64,000 nt of DNA, taken from positions 1 through 64,000 of the forward strand of contig NZ_VSSP01000004.1 in NCBI RefSeq assembly GCF_008312895.1. The letters are read 5' to 3'. The translations under genes and the position numbers were made by a program. The notes beneath the pieces are model-generated. The model searched no databases and was not told where the DNA came from. It saw nothing but the letters and a program-made list of their open reading frames with translations. This document shows, piece after piece, positions 1 to 9,439 of the stretch; the first letter of the stretch is position 1, and every line of letters starts with the position of its first letter. The stretch comes from Luteimonas suaedae. GTDB taxonomy: Bacteria; Pseudomonadota; Gammaproteobacteria; Xanthomonadales; Xanthomonadaceae.

Positions 1-176
1 AAGTGATGCGGTTGCGCCGGGCTCTGGCGCGAGCTGAGCAGGAGCTCGAGATCCTAAAAAAAGCCGAGGCGTACTTCGCGAGCGCACCGAAGCGCGGTAG
101 CCGCTGGGGAGCTGTACAGGGGGAGTCAGTGGCCGTGCCCATACTTGTTGCCGGTCCGCTGAAGAGTGGGGTATAA
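1..176 (+). mobile_element. IS3-family transposase OrfA, 3' remnant
   Basis: The frame that runs in from the window edge encodes RLRRALARAEQELEILKKA, the typical end of an IS3-family OrfA (helix-turn-helix protein with a C-terminal leucine zipper). It contains the A-rich run before GCC at about 53-61, where these elements usually shift by -1 into OrfB. After the run the zero frame continues to a stop at 174-176, while the -1 frame stops within about 15 codons, so no OrfB is present and the element is inactive. No terminal inverted repeat was found. No gene is recognised between 177 and 453. Confidence 0.5.
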
Positions 177-453
177 CTCGGCACGTCTGTCGCCGGTTGG
201 ACGGGGGAAGAATCGGCGTCTGGGAGACGGGATAGGACGCTCATGGATTGCGGCCCGCAACGGGCAGCAATGGAGGGGTATGGATAACTCAATTGACTCG
301 CTGGGCGCTCTTGCCGCTGCGGCGTTGCTGCGTATCCATTGGACCGCAGTGCCTGCAATCGGATATGACCTAAAAGCTTAGTCGTTGTTTGAGGCGTAAA
401 AAAGAAGGCTGCTTTCTTAGCGGCCGTGACATATCCAAGGAAACGGGGGGTGT

Positions 454-3400
454 ATGGAGACCAAGCGCCAAAGAACTGGCCGTAGAGGCCAGCCATTTCT
501 GATCAGAAAATCCATCTTGGGTCTCGCCGGTCGAAAGTGGATGACGACCATCGCTTCTTTCGCGTTGCTGGCGGCAAACGCGGCATTTGCGCAAGTGTAC
601 ACACACGAAACCTACGGCCAGGAGCTAGACAAAACCACCCGCGTTCAATCCTTGGATCATTCGGGCCAATTTGGAGAGATGGTAGACCTCAACTCGGGGG
701 CCGTGAGCTTCCGGAAGACGGTGGTTGAAGTGCCCGGAAACAATCGGTTGCGAGTTGCCATCGATTACGCGCTGAACCTCAAAACAAGCGCGAGCAATGC
801 ACCGATGTATTACTGGGATCGTGAGTTGCCATACATTGAAGGAACTCATGGCAAGGATTCCGGCTGGGTTGTGGGCATCCCGGGCAACTACTCAAACCAG
901 CGTTGTTCGCACTCTAGTGCCAAGTTAGGTGCTCCGGTGATCAGGTCCACCAAGCCGCCAATCAACAATTTCAATCGTGAGGAGTATTGGAACGGGAACA
1001 GTCTTGTCGTGCCGGGTGGAGAAGGCGGTGTAATTCGGCCCTTAGACGCCGACGAATCCCGTCCGTCTGGCATGGATGTCCATTGGGCGACGAATTCTGG
1101 GTGGAGATTTACATGCTACCAACTGCCAAGCGGAGGAGAGGGTTTCGTAGGCCATAACCAGAACGGCGACAAGCTCTACTTTGGCGCCCCGGTGGCCGAT
1201 ACCGAGCTGTTCCAGATAATGAACTCCTTCGCGCCATACAACGAAACTTGGATTGACATCGTCTCCTACAGGATGTACCTCACGAGGATCGAGGATAGAT
1301 TCGGAAACTGGGTCAAGTACGAGCCGCATCAGGTGACAAGTAGCGATGGCCGTACAATTACTATCGAACGGTCTGGATCGAACTCGATCTTTAAGACCGG
1401 GGGGCGAACCTGGACGGTGTCCGGCAGCAACGTATTGAATCCAGACGGATCATCATGGTCGCTGGCGCGTTCCGGTCAGTTCGGATGGGCCGGCGACCAG
1501 CAGGCCTTCGGTGACACATGTAGAACGGCGCAATCGATTCCATCGATTATTGGGGGCGGTGTCACCGTTACCGTAACGGCGGAGTCAGGAGCCAAGGGCG
1601 TCTTTCGGGTTGAGCCGAGGAGGCACGGATATTCTTACGTACCGTATCAGTGTTACAGAAGCATGCCTCCGTATGGGCCCGAGCACAGCTATCCCAACCA
1701 ACTGTACTACATGGATCAGGTCTCATTGGTGTCACGGTCGGTAGAGGGGGCTGGTGTCCAGCCATACCAGGAAGTGATCGACTATGGACAGCTCAACGCA
1801 TGCTATGGAAGTGGATCGACAACTCCGCCGGACCAGTGTCAGTCGAACTCACCGGTGACCAAGACCGTCACGCTTACTCGATCCGATGGGCTCGTCCGCA
1901 GATTCGTCTACGGGAACAAGTGGGGCGATAACGCAGGCCTCCTGCTTTCCGAGCAGATTGGTAGCGCGAAGCGTACTGATTATTCCTACGCTTTCTTCAA
2001 TGATCAGATCCCGCGTGGGTCGCGAGAGTATGGCAAGCGCCAATTCTTCTACAACATGCATGAGTACAAGCTGGTGCGCGTCAAAAGTACGACTATTACC
2101 CAGCAGGGGACTTCGTTCGCCTACAAGGTAGAGTCGTTCGACTCGTTCGCGCGTCCAACCCGGATCACGCGGTCCAGCAATATCACGAGCAGCCCAGTCA
2201 GAACGGATCTGATCGCCTATCACGACAACTTGGCCAGATGGGTGCTCGGCCAGCCGTCTCGGCTCACTGTCAACGGCATTGTCGTCTCCGAGACCGGCTA
2301 CAGCAGCTACGCACAGCCGCTGACGTTCAGGTTGTTCGGCAAGCTCCAATGGACACGCACGTACGACGTGGCTACCGCCGGTCAGATGGGCGCGATCAAG
2401 ACCATCAAGGATGGCAACAACAACGTAACTACCCTGACCAACTGGAAGCGCGGCATCCCGCAATCCGTCGCCTATGCCGATGGCACCACGCAGTCGGCCG
2501 TCGTCAACGATGCTGGTTCGATCACCCGCGTCACCAACGAGAACGGGTTCGCGACCAACTATGCCTATGACCCGATGGGGCGGCTAAGCCAGATTGCTTA
2601 TCCGACCGGCGACAGCACGGCCTGGAACGCGACTTCGTTCGTCTTTGAACAGAGAGCGGGTAGCGCCTATGGGCTGCCCGGCGGCCACTGGCGGCAGGTC
2701 GTTAGCACTGGCAACGGTCGTAAGCTCACTTACTTCGACGCTTTGTGGCGGCCGGTGCTAGTGCAGGAATACGACACCGGCAACGTAACGGCAACCAACC
2801 GCTTCACCCGCTATGCCTACGATCACGAAGGCCGGACGACCTTTGCCTCGTATCCGGTGTCCTCCGTTTCATCATTGTCCGCCGTCACACAGGGAACCCA
2901 TACCAGCTACGACGCGCTCGGCCGGACGACCACGGTTCGTCAGAACTCCGAACTCGGTGACTTGGTCACGGCCTATAGCTACCTTAGTAATACAAGCGGT
3001 TACTACACCCGCATCACGGATCCCAAGGGCAACCAGACCCGCATCTTTTATCAGGCCTTCGATCAGCCAAGCGAGGACTATCCCACCGTCCTCGCCTCCC
3101 CGGGCGGGCGCACCGACATCGTCCGCGACGTGTTCGGCAAGCCCAAGTCGATCACCCGCAGCGGAGGTGGTGTATCGGCGACGCGTAGCTATCTCTACGA
3201 CGCCAATCAGTTGCTGTGCAAAGCGGTCGATCCGGAAACTCGTGCCACCATCCTCGCCTATGACGGTGCCGGTAACTTGGCCTGGAGCAAGACGGGCTCG
3301 GGCTACACCAACGTCAGCAACTGCAATGGCGATACGGTTCCTGCAGCCGACCGCACAGTCCGCACCTACGACAAGCGCAATCGCCTCAAGTCCGTGACCT

Positions 3401-5304
3401 ATCCGGACAACCTGGGCAATACGACCTACAGCTACACCCCGGACGGTCTGCTGGCGCAGGTGCTTGCCGACAACGGCGCCAGCAACCTGGTCTACAACAA
3501 CTACGTGTACAACAAGCGCCGGCTGCTGACCGGCGAGTCCATGGACTGGAGCAACGTCAGCTATGGGATTGGCTACGGCTACAACGCTAACGGACACCTG
3601 GCCTCGCATGTCTATCCGGGCGGCGTGACGGTGGCCTACGCGCCCAATGCGCTGGGCCAGCCCACCCAGGCCGGCACATGGGCCACCAATGTGAGCTACC
3701 ACCCCAGCGGGGCAATCAAGCAGTTCACCTACGGCAATGGTGTTGTCCACACCATGACGCCGAACAGCAGAGGGCTGCCTGAGCGCATTCGTGACGCCTA
3801 CAGCGGAGCGACCAGCCCGATCCTGCCCGTCGATGAGAGCTATGACTACGATGGCAACGGCAACGTGGTCGCCATCAGTGATGCCCGCACCGGCCAACGC
3901 GGCAATCGCGACATGATCTACGACGGAATCGACCGGCTGACCCGCGTCGACTCGTCCATGTTCGGGATGGCGCTCTACACCTACGATGCACTGGACAACC
4001 TGCGTCGGGTCCAGGTGGGAACCACGGCCATGCGCCCGGCGCGCGATCACACCTACGAGTATGACGCGCAGAACCGGCTCAGCCGCATCGCCAATACCGC
4101 GGGCGGAACAGCGGTGACCAGTCTGGGCTACGACCTGCAGGGCAACATCATCAGTCGCGCTGGGGCCAGCTACAGCTTCGACTTCGGCAACCGCCTGCGC
4201 AGCGCCAATCAGGGTGGCACGGTCAGCAGCTATGTCTACGATGGCCATGGCCGCCGGGTGCGGGATGCGGTGGGTGGCTCGAAGTACAGCCAATACAACC
4301 GCGACGGCGTATTGATGTTCGCGCGAAACCTGCGGGGTGCTACCTACACTAGTCAACAATACATCCACCTGGGTGGGCGCCTGATCGCCATTCGGACGCA
4401 AGACAGCGATACCGGCTCAGTGTTCAACCAGTACCAGCACACCGACGCGCTCGGCAGCGTGGTGGCCCGTAGCAGCCAAGGCCGCACCAGCGTGCTCTAC
4501 AGCGAATACGAGCCGTACGGCGCACTGAGCAACCGGGCCAACCACGACCAGCCGGCGTACACCGGGCACGTGCAGGATGCGGCGACCGGGCTGACGTACA
4601 TGCAGCAGCGCTACTACGATCCCCAGTTGGGCGTGTTTCTCAGCGTTGATCCGGTGACCGCGCATAGCAATCCGATCAGTCAGTTCCATCGCTATCGGTA
4701 TGCGAACAACAATCCCTACAGATTCATCGACCCAGATGGTCGACAGTCTGTCGGAGAAATGATCGATGCTGGAGCTGAGGGATGCGGCCCAGTTTCCTGC
4801 GCCGGTTGGGCCCTCTTGAAGGGTGCGTGGAGTACTTTGGGTGCAGAGGGTGTCAGCCAATGGTACGACAAAGGTTGGTCTTCGGTGGATGGCGGAAACA
4901 GGGTGGGCGCCGGCCTTGAAATTGCCGCGGTTCTGCCACCTTTGAAGCTCTTGGGCGGTGCCAGGCTCCTCGCAAAAGAAGGAAATACTGCGTTAGGATT
5001 TAGCCGCCCGCAGCTGCAACATGCATTCAAGCATGCTGTCGATTTCGGCGTACCAGGAAACGCAAGCAATAGTACGATGGCGGAACTTAGTACTGCCATT
5101 CAACGCCATGTAGATAGCGATTCGACAATCGCAATTCAGGGTACATACGCGAGAGGGAATCTAGCCGTAACGCATTTTGTCAATCCAAATACGGGACTTA
5201 ACGTCATGAAGGACGCGTCAGGAAATTTTCTGTCTGGGTGGCGGTTGAGCGATCAGCAACTCAAGCATGTTCTTGAATCTGGCAGGCTCGGGGGTGGCAA
5301 GTGA
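454..5304 (+). CDS. RHS/YD-repeat polymorphic toxin with colicin D-like C-terminal domain
   Basis: A 1616-residue secreted protein. An extended basic N-terminus leads to a hydrophobic signal core at residues 30-46 (MTTIASFALLAANAAFA). The start is placed at 454 because of the GGGGGG just upstream. From about residue 690 there are many YD repeats (YDPMGRL, YDALGRT, YDAQNRL). An RHS core follows at about 1326-1430, with HTDALGS, YYDPQLGVF and FIDPDGR. The variable tail from about 1515 has KHAVDFG, a GTYARGNLAVTHFVNPNTG stretch and SGWRLS, which match the colicin D catalytic domain as I know it (cleavage of tRNA-Arg anticodon loops). Lys1526-His1527 probably correspond to its essential Lys-His pair. 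The tail is AT-richer than the core, as expected for an exchangeable toxin tip. The immunity gene overlaps by 4 bp. No VgrG, PAAR or T6SS genes are nearby, so the export and delivery route is unknown beyond Sec. Confidence 0.85.
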   Translation: METKRQRTGRRGQPFLIRKSILGLAGRKWMTTIASFALLAANAAFAQVYTHETYGQELDKTTRVQSLDHSGQFGEMVDLNSGAVSFRKTVVEVPGNNRLRVAIDYALNLKTSASNAPMYYWDRELPYIEGTHGKDSGWVVGIPGNYSNQRCSHSSAKLGAPVIRSTKPPINNFNREEYWNGNSLVVPGGEGGVIRPLDADESRPSGMDVHWATNSGWRFTCYQLPSGGEGFVGHNQNGDKLYFGAPVADTELFQIMNSFAPYNETWIDIVSYRMYLTRIEDRFGNWVKYEPHQVTSSDGRTITIERSGSNSIFKTGGRTWTVSGSNVLNPDGSSWSLARSGQFGWAGDQQAFGDTCRTAQSIPSIIGGGVTVTVTAESGAKGVFRVEPRRHGYSYVPYQCYRSMPPYGPEHSYPNQLYYMDQVSLVSRSVEGAGVQPYQEVIDYGQLNACYGSGSTTPPDQCQSNSPVTKTVTLTRSDGLVRRFVYGNKWGDNAGLLLSEQIGSAKRTDYSYAFFNDQIPRGSREYGKRQFFYNMHEYKLVRVKSTTITQQGTSFAYKVESFDSFARPTRITRSSNITSSPVRTDLIAYHDNLARWVLGQPSRLTVNGIVVSETGYSSYAQPLTFRLFGKLQWTRTYDVATAGQMGAIKTIKDGNNNVTTLTNWKRGIPQSVAYADGTTQSAVVNDAGSITRVTNENGFATNYAYDPMGRLSQIAYPTGDSTAWNATSFVFEQRAGSAYGLPGGHWRQVVSTGNGRKLTYFDALWRPVLVQEYDTGNVTATNRFTRYAYDHEGRTTFASYPVSSVSSLSAVTQGTHTSYDALGRTTTVRQNSELGDLVTAYSYLSNTSGYYTRITDPKGNQTRIFYQAFDQPSEDYPTVLASPGGRTDIVRDVFGKPKSITRSGGGVSATRSYLYDANQLLCKAVDPETRATILAYDGAGNLAWSKTGSGYTNVSNCNGDTVPAADRTVRTYDKRNRLKSVTYPDNLGNTTYSYTPDGLLAQVLADNGASNLVYNNYVYNKRRLLTGESMDWSNVSYGIGYGYNANGHLASHVYPGGVTVAYAPNALGQPTQAGTWATNVSYHPSGAIKQFTYGNGVVHTMTPNSRGLPERIRDAYSGATSPILPVDESYDYDGNGNVVAISDARTGQRGNRDMIYDGIDRLTRVDSSMFGMALYTYDALDNLRRVQVGTTAMRPARDHTYEYDAQNRLSRIANTAGGTAVTSLGYDLQGNIISRAGASYSFDFGNRLRSANQGGTVSSYVYDGHGRRVRDAVGGSKYSQYNRDGVLMFARNLRGATYTSQQYIHLGGRLIAIRTQDSDTGSVFNQYQHTDALGSVVARSSQGRTSVLYSEYEPYGALSNRANHDQPAYTGHVQDAATGLTYMQQRYYDPQLGVFLSVDPVTAHSNPISQFHRYRYANNNPYRFIDPDGRQSVGEMIDAGAEGCGPVSCAGWALLKGAWSTLGAEGVSQWYDKGWSSVDGGNRVGAGLEIAAVLPPLKLLGGARLLAKEGNTALGFSRPQLQHAFKHAVDFGVPGNASNSTMAELSTAIQRHVDSDSTIAIQGTYARGNLAVTHFVNPNTGLNVMKDASGNFLSGWRLSDQQLKHVLESGRLGGGK

Positions 5305-5576
5305 GCAGGCAGGTGGCTGAATATGTCAGCCTGATCAACGGATTTTTGTGTTCCGCTATTGATGCTATCGAGTTTCGTGATCGTCTTATCGGAAAGTTCA
5401 AAAATGAGAAAGATTTGCCGGAGCGAGAGTACGTTATTCTAGACCAACTATTCGCTGACGCCGACTGCTTTACAGAAGACAGCGAGCTTTTAGCTTCGAG
5501 GCCTGATTTCTACATTAGTTCCGATCAATTGAAAGAACGAGCTACAGAGGCACTTGCCGCTCTAGGGAAACCCTGA
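5301..5576 (+). CDS. Colicin D-type immunity protein
   Basis: A 91-residue acidic cytoplasmic protein that starts at a GTG overlapping the toxin stop (GTGA), with a G-rich ribosome-binding site inside the toxin's last codons. The pattern YVSLINGFL, EFRDRLIGKFKNE, YVILDQLFADADCF and DQLKERATEALAAL matches the Colicin_immun family (immunity proteins of colicin D and related pyocins). It presumably binds and masks the tRNase active site of the RHS tail. Overlap, low GC and family pairing make the functional link strong, although the direct interaction is inferred. Confidence 0.85.
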   Translation: MSRQVAEYVSLINGFLCSAIDAIEFRDRLIGKFKNEKDLPEREYVILDQLFADADCFTEDSELLASRPDFYISSDQLKERATEALAALGKP

Positions 5577-5796
5577 ACAAGTCCCGCGTGATCGCGTCCC
5601 GCAACTGTCGAAAGCCGCTGTGATCGAGATAGGGGCGTCTGGAGCGAATGGCGATGCCGGGCCGGTGTGCGGGAAAGAAAGGCGCCCTGGGCGGGGCGCT
5701 GGTCAGGCAATTGTGTGACTGCGCTAACGGCTATTGCCTCTGGTCTGCTCCTGTGCGTTGATTGTGTAGCCGCTGGGGAGCGGCAGGGGGCAATCA

Positions 5797-6271
5797 TGAG
5801 ACGACGTGCAGTGCTTGGCGCTGTGGCAGGTCTTGGCGGGCTCGCGACGTTTGGGGCGCTTCGCGCCAGCGGTTTGCAGCCGGAGAGTGATTCGGCCGGG
5901 TTGCAGATGTTGCGTGCGACCTCCGCATCGCTGGATGCCATCCGCGGCGTGGATGCCCATTGCCACATCTTCAACGCCTCCGATCTGCTTGTGGGGCCGT
6001 TCTTAGCTGAAGTGGAAGCCAAGGCGCATTCCGGCTCGCCATTGAGTTATGTGGTCGGTCGGGTCGCCAAGGCGTTTCAGCGGTTCGCGCCAACCGCGCG
6101 CGAGGAGAAGGCATGGAGAACTACCCGGTGCTGCTGTCCCGGGCCCTCGACAGGATCTCCATTCCAGCCGCGGATAAGGACGCGATCTTCGTCGGCAATG
6201 CGTTCCGCTTCTACGGACTGCAAGAGGGCGGGGAGGGCAGGGTGCGTTTCCTCAAGGGCGCTGCACAGTAG
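5797..6271 (+). pseudogene. Amidohydrolase with large internal deletion
   Basis: The start at 5797 gives a signal-like N-terminus (MRRRAVLGAVAGLGG) followed by VDAHCHIFNASDL, the metal-binding opening of an amidohydrolase TIM barrel. From 6113 a frame offset by one base reads MENYPVLLSRALDRISIPAA, then DKDAIFVGNAFRFYGL up to a stop at 6269-6271, which looks like the C-terminal end of the same family. Members are several hundred residues long, while only about 105 + 53 remain. An out-of-frame internal deletion near 6105-6112 removed the barrel. It is non-functional. Confidence 0.75.
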
Positions 6272-6498
6272 TGAACGGCGTAACCTTGAGACCAAGTAAC
6301 AGTGCGCCTTGATGCGGCCTGGGAGAGGAGATCAGGTGACGGGTGTTCTCGCGGCAAGCCGTAGGTTCTGTGGCGGCAGCGCCGAGGTCGAGGTGTAGGG
6401 TGATGGGAAGCCGCAGCTGGAGAGCATCGAGCGCACTCCGGAACCGACCTTTCCGTGCCTGTATCGCGCGGCAGCCAACTGCCCGACAGGAGGAGTCA

Positions 6499-7149
6499 AT
6501 GTTGCAGATGCTGAGAGCCGCCGCCTTCGCAGTTGCACTGTGCCCAATGATGGCATTCGCCACGGCGCAGGTGCCTGACTACATTCGCATAGACCGCGTG
6601 GATCACGCCCTCAACACGAATCCGCTGGAGCCTCATCTGGCGCACAAGAACTGGAAGCCACCGGAGGACGCCGCCATTTCCTCGGCCAACTGGCGGGGCT
6701 ACATCGCATCCTGGGAGGTTGCCCAGGGGCAGCTCGTCCTGAATGACGTCACCATCCACGTTTCCAGCAGCGAACCCGGCGACTACGTTGCGAAAAGCAT
6801 CCTCGCCGACCTGTTCCCTTCGACAACGACGCCGGTGGTCGCCGATTGGTACAGCGGCGCGCTCATTATCTCGGAAGGAGAGATCACCCACTACGTCCAC
6901 ATGGGCTACGGCTCATCTTATGAGCGTTATCAGGTCCTGCGTGTCGCATCCGGCAAGGTGATCGAGCGCCTCCAGCTGTCCGCGGACGAGTTCGAGCGGT
7001 ACAAGGCCGAAAAGTTCAAGGCGTTCACCACGACAGACGAGTTCAAGGAGTCGATCGCGAATATGCGCAAGGATGTGGACACGCGCACCGACGAGCAACT
7101 CTTTGACTTCATCAAGAGCTACTACGCCGAGCGTTACCTGCCGTTGTGA
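6499..7149 (+). CDS. Secreted protein of unknown function
   Basis: A 216-residue protein. The start at 6499 is set by AGGAGGAG six bases upstream and gives a clean signal peptide (MLQMLRAAAFAVALCPMMAFA). An earlier in-frame ATG at 6343 lacks these features. The mature part is mixed alpha/beta and ends in a charged helical segment (DEFERYKAEKFKAF to YYAERYLPL). No family is recognised and there are no catalytic motifs. It stands alone between a pseudogene and an apparently acquired gene. Confidence 0.7.
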   Translation: MLQMLRAAAFAVALCPMMAFATAQVPDYIRIDRVDHALNTNPLEPHLAHKNWKPPEDAAISSANWRGYIASWEVAQGQLVLNDVTIHVSSSEPGDYVAKSILADLFPSTTTPVVADWYSGALIISEGEITHYVHMGYGSSYERYQVLRVASGKVIERLQLSADEFERYKAEKFKAFTTTDEFKESIANMRKDVDTRTDEQLFDFIKSYYAERYLPL

Positions 7150-7225
7150 TGCGAGCAACAAGGGAATGGCGGCTCGGCTCCTTCATTGCCCGCTCAATCC
7201 GCATTCAAACAAGTGAGGAACTATC

Positions 7226-9268
7226 ATGAAAGTTATTTATGGAAGTATATTCCTGATACTTGCTTCATTGTGGCCTTCATCTGCACACGCAGACAAGCTT
7301 CTCTATGTGGACGCCAGCCCGACACCTTGTGCGTCCTATCCTTCCTTGCAAAGAAACTGCTACTCCGATCTCCAGAGTGCCTATAATTCGATCCCTAGCA
7401 CAATTACAGAAAATCATAGAATACTCGTCCTCCCGGGCTTACACACGCGCACGAGATACTGCTACAACGATCGTTACACCAGTCTGTGCATTGAAGCTCC
7501 CTCCGAGACCAGTGGTGCCAACTGGGATAAGACGGCGCCCAACTATTCCTTGAGTATCGAGGCTTTTGATCCCGACAATCCTCCGGTTTTCGACGGCGGC
7601 GGAGCCAGGGATTTCGTCTGGCTTAGAAGTGGCCCAGGTCGCGCGACTAACCTAGTGCTCAGTAACCTGCATATAACTAACTACCAGAATGGCGCACTCA
7701 ACCTGAGTCCGCTTGGCACCGGTGGATACAATGCCGGGAATGAAGTGAAGAACTGCACCATCAGTAAAATGGGCGGCGCCAACTATGGCTATGGTGCAAT
7801 CCTCATCGGAAATTCACGTGACAACCATATCCATGACAATGTTTTCATGGATATATCAAATGCAGTCCCCGACAATCAATACCACGCAATTTATGACACT
7901 GGAGGTACCAGAAACATCATCGAGAACAATACCATTATAAATTCGATCGGCGATCCAGTGAAATTCGCTGGAGGTGCTAACAACAGTGTCGTTAGAAACA
8001 ACTACATCGTGTCTAGCGCGATGCAGTGCTATGTACAGAGCTACAAATACGACGGTAACCAGCACGCCAGCAACATCCGGGTGCACGGAAACACATTCGT
8101 ATATCCACACGGCTCTGTAGCTGCAACTTCGAACGCAGCTGAAGATCTGCCCATCGACACGACCTGTTGTCACTACCCGCAAGGATGGGACAGCTGTCCC
8201 TCGGGCACATTTATCAACGCTGATGGCTCACAACTTGTCGGTGATGGAAACAACTACGTGTATGGAGACTATCCAGAAGCCCTGGAAACAACGGCATTGG
8301 CGTCTGCGGACTTCGATAGAGACGGCAGATCAGAAGTTATGAGGGGACAGCTATTGCCCACATCACTTGCGATTGTGGATAGCAGCGCTGACAACGGCTT
8401 GCGCGTCTTTACCAATCATCTCTATAGCAGCAGTGGTTGGAAGCCTATCTCTTTTACGACTGGTGATTTCCGTGGTTCCGGGCAAACCCAACTCGTTTCC
8501 GCCTTCCGCGCCAATGGCGATCGCATATATAGTGGCGACGGTACGTCGTCGATTACGAACAGCCGGCTGTATACCGGAGATTTTGTTGAATGGAAGGTCG
8601 TGGCAATGACAGCCGGGGACTTCCTCCAAGATGGCTCGGATGACCTAGTGGTTGCATTCGAGTCCACAGGTGGAGAGACAAAGATATGCCGCGGAAGCGG
8701 AACAATCTCCAACGAGTTTAATCCAGAAACTGCTGGATGCGGTAGAGCATCACTGCTCTACGCCAGCTCGGCCTGGAAGGTCCGTGCGCTCACAAGCGGT
8801 CCATTCTACGAAGACGCCTCCGAGTACATTGCAGTCGCGTTTAAGAACGGCACAACGTCTCGTGTCTACCTCATGGACGGCTCAACAGGAAGCTTCGTCA
8901 ACAAAGTATTTGATGATACGTCCAACCTGAGCATTACGGCGATGACGTCTGGTTATTTTGATGAGACCAACTATCATTTGATCACAGCGTGGCGAACAAG
9001 CTCAAACACCACCGAGGTCTATCGCGGAACAGGAACTTCCTACGGAACGATTAATGGCGACGGCGGCGTTAAGAATCTGGGGATGATGTATTCCAGCTCT
9101 TCGTGGCACGTCAGTCATCTTTGGGGTGATGAGCTCCGTCCGGGTAGTGGCGCAGAAGTAATTACGGTGTTCCGAGAACCGGCCTCGGGGGCGGCGAAGG
9201 AGCAGGCGTGGCTTGGCAACGGGTCTACTGGCTTGATGTCGTACTACAAGTTGTATGAATCGAATTAG
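7226..9268 (+). CDS. Secreted right-handed beta-helix protein with FG-GAP-like propeller
   Basis: A 680-residue exported protein (signal MKVIYGSIFLILASLWPSSAHA) with a fair ribosome-binding site (GAGGAA). Residues about 25-340 contain short beta-helix turns rich in Asn and Gly (NHIHDNVFMDISN, NIIENNTIINSI, NNSVVRNNYIV), the fold of pectate-lyase-like and NosD-like proteins. Residues about 355-680 hold six approximate repeats of some 55 residues with an [AS]xDFxxDG or TSGxF core alternating with YSSSxWK. These resemble FG-GAP/VCBS propeller blades. Base composition is clearly AT-richer and codon use more relaxed than in neighbouring genes, suggesting transfer. Substrate and catalysis are unknown; carbohydrate or surface binding is plausible. 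Confidence 0.75.
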   Translation: MKVIYGSIFLILASLWPSSAHADKLLYVDASPTPCASYPSLQRNCYSDLQSAYNSIPSTITENHRILVLPGLHTRTRYCYNDRYTSLCIEAPSETSGANWDKTAPNYSLSIEAFDPDNPPVFDGGGARDFVWLRSGPGRATNLVLSNLHITNYQNGALNLSPLGTGGYNAGNEVKNCTISKMGGANYGYGAILIGNSRDNHIHDNVFMDISNAVPDNQYHAIYDTGGTRNIIENNTIINSIGDPVKFAGGANNSVVRNNYIVSSAMQCYVQSYKYDGNQHASNIRVHGNTFVYPHGSVAATSNAAEDLPIDTTCCHYPQGWDSCPSGTFINADGSQLVGDGNNYVYGDYPEALETTALASADFDRDGRSEVMRGQLLPTSLAIVDSSADNGLRVFTNHLYSSSGWKPISFTTGDFRGSGQTQLVSAFRANGDRIYSGDGTSSITNSRLYTGDFVEWKVVAMTAGDFLQDGSDDLVVAFESTGGETKICRGSGTISNEFNPETAGCGRASLLYASSAWKVRALTSGPFYEDASEYIAVAFKNGTTSRVYLMDGSTGSFVNKVFDDTSNLSITAMTSGYFDETNYHLITAWRTSSNTTEVYRGTGTSYGTINGDGGVKNLGMMYSSSSWHVSHLWGDELRPGSGAEVITVFREPASGAAKEQAWLGNGSTGLMSYYKLYESN

Positions 9269-9439
9269 CCCGTCAGGACCAATGCGAAGAGCGGAGGGCG
9301 GCGAGTATTCGAGTTGACTAAGTCCGCTAGCTCGAGAAACGGGGTCGCTTCTGGCGCCTGGCTGGCGACCTGGACACCGTGGCCTCGGCCACGGTGTGGT
9401 CGGCGGCGATGATCGCGAAGTAGGGGCCGGCCGGTTCGA

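Noticed and set aside
2872..4401. A 509-codon open frame on the minus strand inside the RHS gene
   Set aside because: High-GC shadow of the YD repeats: low-complexity product without motifs, opposite a clear gene.
454..5576. T6SS effector locus
   Set aside because: No VgrG, PAAR, Hcp or adaptor genes are in the window, and the RHS protein has a Sec-type signal instead of a PAAR N-terminus.
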